NCBI GenBank assembly: GCA_964436865.1
Contig: CAYTFK010000205.1
Span: 1 to 12,826 of the forward strand
DNA length: 12,826 nt
Reading direction: 5' to 3'
Source: JAXGPP01 sp964436865
GTDB taxonomy: Bacteria; Planctomycetota; Planctomycetia; Pirellulales; Thermoguttaceae
Position numbers and translations under genes: made by a program
Shown here: positions 7,889 through 12,826 of the stretch, one piece after another
Position numbering within the stretch: the stretch's first letter is position 1
How the letters are laid out: the number at the start of each line of letters is the position of its first letter
Notes under the pieces: model-generated
Databases searched by the model: none
Told to the model about the DNA's origin: nothing
Seen by the model: the letters and a program-made list of their open reading frames with translations, nothing else

Positions 7889-8234
7889 TGCTGGAGTGCG
7901 TAGAAAAGGCGACGGAATTCGCGCCTTCGGGCAAGAATTCTCGTGCCGAAAGGCGGCCGGCAACGTAGAATATCGACGGAGCGTGATTCGCTCTGGTCGG
8001 CGATCGGACGAGGCCTGTTGAAGGCCGACTTTCGATCTACCCGGCGGACGAAAACGCCGATATACATTGCGTGGCGTAAGTTCGAATCCATCCTCCCGCG
8101 TGTTATTCCGACGGAGGTGCCAACCCTTTTTCGTGGGCCGAGATCAACCCAGGCTAGTGCATTAGCACGCCCGATCCCCGCCCTTCTCGAAGCGACGCAT
8201 CCGGTCGCAATCTGCGGGAGGTTTGGTTTCACGA
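7889..8234. other. Gene-free, hairpin-rich interval between DUF1080 gene and terminator
   Basis: I find no convincing protein gene here. A TAGAAT at 7966-7971 could be a -10 element (weak GTGCCG 17 bases upstream). Short hairpins follow: GAGCG/CGCTC (7979-7993), GGCCT/AGGCC (8012-8026), CGGCG/CGCCG (8042-8059) and GCGAC/GTCGC (8192-8208). Near-palindrome GCTAGTGCATTAGC occupies 8153-8166. GTTCGAATCC at about 8082-8091 looks like a tRNA T-loop, but the surrounding bases do not form a T-stem. It may be a long 3' untranslated region or a small RNA ending at the terminator downstream. Confidence 0.4.
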
Positions 8235-8273
8235 GCCGCCGCCGTTCCCAAAGGGATGGCGGCGGCATTTTTT
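8235..8273 (+). terminator. Strong intrinsic terminator, plus strand
   Basis: GCCGCCGCC (8235-8243) pairs perfectly with GGCGGCGGC (8258-8266). The stem continues through a small bulge into TCCC/GGGA with an AAA loop at 8250-8252. The run ATTTTTT (8267-8273) follows immediately. The orientation terminates plus-strand transcription; read from the minus strand there is no U-run after the stem. It lies about 350 bases beyond the DUF1080 stop and 48 bases before the 3' end of the convergent gene. Confidence 0.85.
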
Positions 8274-8320
8274 GTTTCTTGGCGACTGGTGGAGGGGAAT
8301 GTTGATCAGCCCCGCCGCGA

Positions 8321-9709
8321 CTATCGCTGGCTGGTGGCGGTTGCAGGGCGGCTGGCCATTTCCGATCCGCGAAGCCGCAGGCTGTCGAGCAGCTCGCGGT
8401 CCGCCCCGCCAAATCGCTCGAGCAGGCTGGCCTCGACGACGAAGGCGACGACGAGCCGCCGCCCCTGCCCGTCGCTCAGGAGGTAGTAGATCCAGTGGAT
8501 CGGCAGTTCCTGCTCCTGCTTGTCGAGTGTGATTGGGACGCTTCCTTCGACGACAACGTTGTACTCCTGGTAGCCGGCGCTGTTGGTCCGCTGGCTGGCG
8601 CTGACAAATCGCTTGAAGCTCTTGTCGAGACCGCGTTGAATGTCGTTCTGAAAACGACCGATGGTGATGTCGCTCTGAGTGCCTTCGAGCGTGGAGATCT
8701 TGCACTGCGCAACCAATTCGCCGCGATCGACCCGCTGGAGGATGGCGATCTTGCCGGTGTCGCTGACCGTGAACCACTGCCGGTCATGGAGGAACTGCCA
8801 GCCGCCGTCCGGCGAGTCGTAGACAAGCAGTGTCGAGCCGGGGGTCGCCTCCAGCGGCAGTCCGCCCAGGGCAGCCGCCACAAGTTCGGGCGACGATCCA
8901 CCCGGTTGGATGGTCATCTGCAGTTTAGCTGTCCAGTCTACCCCGGGGCCGATGTGTCCGACGGCACGTTCTTCTTTGAGCAGCAAGCCGAACCAGGCAA
9001 TGCGGCCGGTTGTCAGATTGAACTGGTAGCGTCCGGTGACGTCGATTTCGGTGGCGACGCCTCCCACCGCACCGCTGACGTCGCCGGCGAGATCGATCCG
9101 GGCAATGTCTCCGACTACCTCCAGCAACTTGCTGGTGACATCGGTGCTTTTGACCGCGTCAATACCGAGGAGAGTGGCGATCAGCTCGGGGGAGTGCTTC
9201 CAGGTGTCGCCAACCGCGACCTGGCCATCCGGGAGAAGCCGGTCCAGGAGTAGTGTGTTGCCAGGCTGGTCGATCAAATCGAGTTCATCCCGAGTGAGGG
9301 GGCCAAGCGGGCTAAACATCGCCGTCGATTCGGCTCCCGCTTCGGCAACGATCAATCGCCGGTCGTCGCGTAAGGCGGGGCTGAAGTCCTGATTGCCGAC
9401 CTGGAGCGACACATCGGGGGCCGAATAGGCTCGTAGTGAACGGGTGGTACCGCCGGCGACGGAGGAGACCTCAAGGGTCTTCTCGTGGTAGGTGAGGCGG
9501 GCGGAGAGGTTGATTGGCAGACGTTGGGGCTGGTCGGCTTCGATCACCTTGAGGTCACCGCCGACTTCGACCGTAGTTTCGACCCGGTCGATCGCTTCGG
9601 CGGCTCGCCGACTGCGGAGCTCGTAAGTCTGGCCGGCAGGGACATTCGACGGGTTCAAAGCCAGCGCGAGCGTGGCCGTAACATAAAGAGAGGCAATGGT
9701 TTTCCGCAT
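8321..9709 (-). CDS. Secreted protein of unknown function
   Basis: A 462-residue protein. I start it at ATG 9709 because that gives a clear signal peptide (R2-K3, hydrophobic core about 5-18, likely cleavage near PAG at 26); the reading frame stays open to 10105, but the extra 132 residues are low-complexity and basic and look non-coding. No Shine-Dalgarno is evident. I recognise no named family. Residues 27-270 are beta-rich and repetitive in tone, with an LLPDGQVAVGDTW stretch (158-170) of the kind seen in secreted beta-sheet proteins. Residues about 295-445 end in a pattern (VVAFVVEASLLERF, then LLDSLRL) reminiscent of PsbP/DUF1795-like alpha/beta folds; this is a guess from pattern only. 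Many planctomycetes encode such exported proteins. It is monocistronic here. Confidence 0.75.
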   Translation of the reverse strand: MRKTIASLYVTATLALALNPSNVPAGQTYELRSRRAAEAIDRVETTVEVGGDLKVIEADQPQRLPINLSARLTYHEKTLEVSSVAGGTTRSLRAYSAPDVSLQVGNQDFSPALRDDRRLIVAEAGAESTAMFSPLGPLTRDELDLIDQPGNTLLLDRLLPDGQVAVGDTWKHSPELIATLLGIDAVKSTDVTSKLLEVVGDIARIDLAGDVSGAVGGVATEIDVTGRYQFNLTTGRIAWFGLLLKEERAVGHIGPGVDWTAKLQMTIQPGGSSPELVAAALGGLPLEATPGSTLLVYDSPDGGWQFLHDRQWFTVSDTGKIAILQRVDRGELVAQCKISTLEGTQSDITIGRFQNDIQRGLDKSFKRFVSASQRTNSAGYQEYNVVVEGSVPITLDKQEQELPIHWIYYLLSDGQGRRLVVAFVVEASLLERFGGADRELLDSLRLRGSEMASRPATATSQR

Positions 9710-10148
9710 GTTCGTTAGGAAGCTGCGAGGCGACGAGAAGAAGGAGAAGGCCGAACGCGGCGCTGTCGTAAATCGACCTGCCAGGGCACGAAGATTAGCC
9801 AAAAGCGAGATTGCGACCGATCTGCTTGCGAGCCGCGTAGAGACGTAAGGCTCGGACGGCTGATTTGTGACGCCCCTCTTTGTAGTGGCAAGTGCTTGCT
9901 GAAGCGGCCTCGGAGCATTAAGTTGAGGGAAATCGATCCCCTCACCCGGTAGAGTTTTTCGAGCGATGGAAAATCGGAATAGAATTTTATAAGCTGTAGC
10001 TGTTAAAATTCGCGCCGTTACAGTAGACTGCGTTCTGCACGACCGGGATCGGGACGGCCAAGATGGCCAGCAGGCGAACTGTCGGGCACACCAGCGGCCC
10101 CACATGCGGGGATGGCTGGCAGTGGCCTGAGGAAGACGGGGGTTTTCG
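9710..10148. other. Divergent intergenic region between secreted protein and sigma factor genes
   Basis: A 439-base gap that must carry promoters in both directions. Its middle (about 9951-10010) is much richer in A+T than the surroundings and includes TAGAAT (9980-9985), TTATAA (9987-9992) and TTAAAAT (10003-10009). These are possible -10 elements for the sigma factor gene, but no good -35 accompanies them. On the minus strand TTGCCA (plus 9886-9891) with ACAAAT (plus 9863-9868) at 17 bases is a weak candidate promoter for the secreted protein. I see no RNA gene. Confidence 0.4.
10091..10119 (+). other. Hairpin in the presumed leader of the sigma factor gene
   Basis: CCAGC (10091-10095) pairs with GCTGG (10115-10119), and CCCC (10098-10101) pairs with GGGG (10108-10111), separated by a small internal loop. 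It ends 29 bases before the sigma factor ATG, just upstream of GAGGAAG and GGGGG ribosome-binding candidates. It could influence translation or be incidental in GC-rich DNA. Confidence 0.3.
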
Positions 10149-11828
10149 ATGCACAGCGACTACATCAATCCGGCTCTGCGGCAGCTCCGCGATCAACAGG
10201 TGCGGTTCTCCCCGCGGGAGAAGAAACTTGAGCAAGTTGATCGTGCTGAGAGGCTACTCACCGAATTGGAATCCCAGAAGACCTACACCTACGAGTATCT
10301 CTGCTATCGAATCACGAACTACCGGCCGGAATCCTATCCCGATCTGAAGCTGAGCGGCCGGGAGGCGGGGCATGACTTGCGGCTGTTTATCGAGGATCTT
10401 TCCGATTCGGCCAATGTGGCGGTCGAGGCCGCGGGGCAAAAAGTGCTCACCGTGGAAGAGTTGAGCAGGCAGTTCAACGTTTCGACGAAGACCATCTCGC
10501 GCTGGCGCCAGCAGGGGCTCGTGAGCCGGCGGTTTGTGTTCGACGGGCGGAAGCGGGTCGGGTTTCTTGAAAGCTCGGTGGCCCGGTTCGTGAAGAGTAA
10601 TGGGGATCGGGTTCGCCGCGGCGCCCAGTTCAGCCAGCTTACGGAAGACGAACGGCAGCGGATCATCGACCGCGCGCGCCGGTTGGCACGCGCCGGTGGT
10701 TGCCCGGCTGAAGTCACCAAGCGACTGGCCCGGCTGACCAGCCGCAGTGTGGAGACTATTCGTTACACGCTGAAGCAGTTCGACCAGGAGTACCCCGATC
10801 TGGCGATCTTCCCGGAAGCGACGGGCCCGCTCCGCGACGATACGAAGCGGAAGATCTACCAGCAGTATCGCCGCGGCGAATCGGTGGAGACGCTGGCCAA
10901 AAAGCATTGCCGCACGAAGACAAGCATCTACCGCATCATCGGCGAGATGCGCGCGCGGCGGATCCTTGAACTCCCGTTGGACTACATCCCCAACCCGGAT
11001 TTCGAGAAGATTCGCACCGAGAAGCAGGAACGCGAGGTATTGGGACCGACTCCGGTCGGCGAACTGCCGCTAAAGAAGACCCGGCTCCCCAGTGGGCTTC
11101 CGCCCTACCTGGCGAGCCTGTACGAAGTGCCGCTGTTGACCCGCGAGCAGGAAATGCATCTGTTCCGGCGGATGAATTTCCTGAAGTACAAGGCTTCGCA
11201 ACTCCGCGAGCAACTCGATCCTTCACAGCCCAAAGCCGGGGTTATGGACCAGATTGAGCGGCTGTATGACGAGGCGGTCGCAACTAAAAACGAGATCATT
11301 TCGGCCAATTTGCGGCTGGTGGTGTCGATTGCCAAACGGCATGTCGGGCCCTCGGAGAACTTCTTTGAGCTGGTGAGCGACGGCAATATGTCGCTGATCC
11401 GGGCGGTGGAGAAGTTCGACTTTGCGCGGGGAAACAAGTTCAGCACCTATGCGAGCTGGGCGATCATGAAGAACTTCGCCCGGACCATTCCCGACGAGCA
11501 CCGCCATCGCGATCGCTTCCGGACCAGCCAGCAGGAGATGTTCGGGGCCACGGAAGACGTGCGGTCGGACCAGTACGAGCAAGAATCGGCTCAGGTCCGA
11601 CGTGAAACGCAGATCGAACGAATTCTGGGGCGTCTTGACGCCCGCGAGCAGCAGATTATCATCAGCCGCTTCGGGCTCTCGCGCGGCGAGGAGCCGCTGA
11701 CACTCAAGGAGGTAGGCGCTGAACTGGGGGTGACCAAGGAGCGGATTCGCCAGATCGAAGCCCGCGCTTTGAGTAAGCTGCGCAAGGCAGCGCAAGAAGA
11801 GAAGATTGACTTGCCGGGCGTGGAATAG
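10149..11828 (+). CDS. Sigma-70 family RNA polymerase sigma factor with N-terminal HTH segments
   Basis: A 559-residue protein starting at ATG 10149, with GGGGG 6 bases upstream. The N-terminal ~300 residues are not a normal region 1. They include a MerR/excisionase-like HTH (about 99-150; VEELSRQFNVSTKTISRWRQ), a second HTH-like segment (about 186-211; AEVTKRLARL..SVETIRYTL) and a third (about 232-268; SVETLAKKHCRTKTSIYRII). Region 1.2 is about 318-350. Region 2 (384-450) has NLRLVVSIAKRH and FSTYASWAIM. Region 4 (about 490-547) ends with the 4.2 helix VTKERIRQIEARAL. Region 3 is reduced to about 35 residues. Compared with E. coli RpoD, Y425 is N429, W434 is A438, Q437 is K441 and T440 is A444, so -10 recognition should differ while the -35 helix is conserved. 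It is therefore likely an alternative, not housekeeping, sigma factor. No anti-sigma factor lies beside it. Confidence 0.92.
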   Translation: MHSDYINPALRQLRDQQVRFSPREKKLEQVDRAERLLTELESQKTYTYEYLCYRITNYRPESYPDLKLSGREAGHDLRLFIEDLSDSANVAVEAAGQKVLTVEELSRQFNVSTKTISRWRQQGLVSRRFVFDGRKRVGFLESSVARFVKSNGDRVRRGAQFSQLTEDERQRIIDRARRLARAGGCPAEVTKRLARLTSRSVETIRYTLKQFDQEYPDLAIFPEATGPLRDDTKRKIYQQYRRGESVETLAKKHCRTKTSIYRIIGEMRARRILELPLDYIPNPDFEKIRTEKQEREVLGPTPVGELPLKKTRLPSGLPPYLASLYEVPLLTREQEMHLFRRMNFLKYKASQLREQLDPSQPKAGVMDQIERLYDEAVATKNEIISANLRLVVSIAKRHVGPSENFFELVSDGNMSLIRAVEKFDFARGNKFSTYASWAIMKNFARTIPDEHRHRDRFRTSQQEMFGATEDVRSDQYEQESAQVRRETQIERILGRLDAREQQIIISRFGLSRGEEPLTLKEVGAELGVTKERIRQIEARALSKLRKAAQEEKIDLPGVE

Positions 11829-11843
11829 GCGGCCAGGATCGGG

Positions 11844-11865
11844 GTCGAATCGAACGAGATTCGAC
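11844..11865 (+). terminator. Possible weak terminator hairpin after the sigma factor gene
   Basis: GTCGAATC (11844-11851) and GATTCGAC (11858-11865) form a perfect 8-bp stem with a GAACGA loop, 16 bases after the stop codon. No T-run follows, so it may instead stabilise the 3' end or be rho-assisted. Confidence 0.35.
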
Positions 11866-11992
11866 TGCTCCGACCGCGTCTTCTGCGTGGCAGGCGTCAA
11901 TTTGGGGCCACTTTATACCGCTGTGGTGGTGCCGTAAGGCGTGGCGTCCTGATGGACGACCGCTGGGGGAGGGTATTTTACTGCCATCCACC

Positions 11993-12020
11993 TTGCAGGG
12001 TCGTTGAGGATAGATATATT
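11993..12020 (+). promoter_or_regulatory. Candidate promoter of the tRNA cluster
   Basis: TATATT (12015-12020) lies 16 bases after TTGCAG (11993-11998) in an A+T-rich patch. The predicted start, near 12027, is about 20 bases before the first tRNA, a typical spacing for a stable-RNA operon. The -35 matches at three of six positions, so support is moderate. Confidence 0.45.
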
Positions 12021-12048
12021 AAATGGTTCGCGTGTGGCGGGCCGGCAG

Positions 12049-12121
12049 GCTAGCGTAGCTCAATCGGCAGAGCAGCTGATTTGTAATCAGCAGGTTGTGG
12101 GTTCAAGTCCCTCCGCTAGCT
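12049..12121 (+). tRNA. tRNA-Thr (anticodon UGU)
   Basis: A complete cloverleaf: acceptor GCTAGCG pairs with CGCTAGC (12114-12120), discriminator T at 12121. The anticodon stem is GCTGA/TCAGC around loop TTTGTAA, anticodon TGT at 12082-12084. The T-loop reads TTCAAGT. The 3' CCA is not encoded, so the CCA-adding enzyme must supply it. First gene of the tRNA cluster, reading ACA codons. Confidence 0.96.
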
Positions 12122-12234
12122 CGTCTTGCAACCCCTTGTTCTCCCCCAGTTTGTAGCGAGGCTGACGGAGCGAACCAGCGAGGAAGTGAAGCGTTCCGGC
12201 TTGGTTGCGACAGGGAGTTCAATAGCGCGGCAAT

Positions 12235-12316
<82 letters not shown>

Positions 12317-12323
12317 CTTGAGA

Positions 12324-12410
12324 AGCTCCAAGAACTAAGCACCAATGACCAACTTCTCGACAACTGACGTGTTCGGTGAGGACTGGTCATTGGGATTTGG
12401 TGCTTGGTTA
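12324..12410. repeat. REP-like imperfect inverted repeat between tRNA-Tyr and tRNA-Gly
   Basis: The left arm, core 12333-12351 (AACTAAGCACCAATGACCA), pairs with the right arm 12384-12410, which contains TGGTCATTGGGATTTGGTGC. The shared blocks are AATGACCA/TGGTCATT and AAGCACC/GGTGCTT; the right arm has six extra bases between them. Weaker complementarity extends the left arm to about 12324. The arms are richer in A+T than the surroundings. I recall similar sequences dispersed between genes in environmental bacteria, including planctomycetes, but cannot confirm copy number here. No transposase is present. Confidence 0.7.
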
Positions 12411-12418
12411 TTGAGACT

Positions 12419-12489
12419 GCGGGTGTAGCTCAACGGTAGAGCTCCAGCCTTCCAAGCTGGCCACGAGGGTTCGACTCCCTTCACCCGCT
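12419..12489 (+). tRNA. tRNA-Gly (anticodon UCC)
   Basis: A complete 71-base cloverleaf. Acceptor GCGGGTG pairs with CACCCGC (12482-12488), discriminator T at 12489. The anticodon stem CCAGC/GCTGG holds loop CTTCCAA, anticodon TCC at 12451-12453. The T-loop reads TTCGACT. CCA is not encoded. It follows the inverted repeat by 8 bases, so the repeat is probably in the same primary transcript. Confidence 0.96.
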
Positions 12490-12721
12490 TCGCTGGTGCG
12501 GGCGAGCCGCCGGTAGTAGAGAAGCAAGTCAAGTATGGTGCAGGCCGTGTAGTTTGGCCTGATAACAGGGTGCCGGTCGACAAGACAGGCCCACGGGCGG
12601 ACGGATCGCCCGGACGAAGGTTACAGGCCGGGTGAGTTACCCGGCCGCAACGAGTGTTGGCGGAATCCTTGCAGAAATGCGGGGCCGCGGCAAGAGTGAG
12701 TCTGGACGATGCGTCCAGGAA
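12490..12721 (+). other. Structured spacer between tRNA-Gly and tRNA-Thr(GGU)
   Basis: A 232-base spacer, long for a tRNA operon, with no protein gene. It holds two clean hairpins: GGCCGGGT/ACCCGGCC with loop GAGTT (12626-12646) and CTGGACG/CGTCCAG with loop ATG (12702-12718). The second ends three bases before the next tRNA. Neither is followed by a T-run, so they look more like processing signals than terminators. Confidence 0.5.
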
Positions 12722-12780
<59 letters not shown>

Positions 12781-12826
12781 AGATCGGAAGAGCGTCGTGT
12801 AGGGAAAGAGTGTAGGATAGGGTGTA
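12781..12826. other. Illumina TruSeq adapter sequence (assembly artefact)
   Basis: Bases from 12781 begin AGATCGGAAGAGCGTCGTG and continue to about 12814 exactly as the Illumina universal adapter read-through sequence. The last 12 bases resemble its continuation with errors. The match starts inside the T-loop of a tRNA gene. This is not genomic DNA and should be trimmed. Confidence 0.97.

Noticed and set aside
6785..7963. 392-codon open frame on the minus strand opposite the DUF1080 gene
   Set aside because: It is a shadow of a well-supported gene, with no domain, no ribosome site and a biased composition.
8068..8100. tRNA 3'-half-like sequence (GTTCGAATCC)
   Set aside because: The flanking five bases on each side do not form a T-stem and no matching acceptor or anticodon arm is found upstream.
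7873..8412. 179-codon minus-strand frame across the gap and terminator
   Set aside because: It overlaps the end of the DUF1080 gene, runs through the terminator hairpin and into the convergent gene, and has no recognisable domain.
9710..10105. N-terminal extension of the secreted protein by 132 residues
   Set aside because: The extension is low-complexity and basic and would put a clear signal peptide in the middle of the protein.

Overview
The window is GC-rich DNA that most resembles a planctomycete, probably of the Pirellulales type. This rests on several features together: a 3-keto-disaccharide hydrolase (DUF1080) protein, a secreted GH127 (DUF1680) enzyme, a secreted EF-hand protein, a sigma factor with an unusual N-terminus, and several starts without a clear Shine-Dalgarno. 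This is inference from gene content; no rRNA or marker phylogeny is available here. It is one end of an assembled contig: the last ~46 bases begin with an Illumina adapter, so the native sequence stops at about 12780.

Layout. 168-2581 (+): a predicted exported EF-hand/O-methyltransferase fusion followed 2 bases later by an APC-family amino-acid permease, probably one operon. 2585-4726 (-): a secreted GH127 beta-L-arabinofuranosidase-like enzyme with all expected zinc and catalytic residues, convergent with the permease across a 3-base gap. 5027-6646 (+): a membrane histidine kinase with a MASE3-like sensor and no partner regulator. 6872-7888 (+): a secreted DUF1080 protein. 7889-8320: a gap with several hairpins and a strong plus-strand terminator at its end. 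8321-9709 (-): a secreted protein of unknown function. 9710-10148: a divergent gene-free region. 10149-11828 (+): a sigma-70 family factor with about three helix-turn-helix segments ahead of regions 2 and 4.

12049-12780 (+) holds four tRNA genes in the order Thr(UGU), Tyr(GUA), Gly(UCC), Thr(GGU). This is the order of thrU-tyrU-glyT-thrT before tufB in Escherichia coli, so tuf is expected just beyond the contig end. The last tRNA is cut by the adapter. A palindromic REP-like repeat lies between the Tyr and Gly genes.

The genes do not form one pathway. GH127 and the DUF1080 protein both fit extracytoplasmic carbohydrate breakdown, the usual planctomycete lifestyle. The methyltransferase-permease pair, the histidine kinase and the sigma factor are separate units. 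The least ordinary items are the HTH-bearing sigma factor with altered -10-recognition residues, the exported EF-hand/methyltransferase fusion, and the structured gap before the terminator near 8250.
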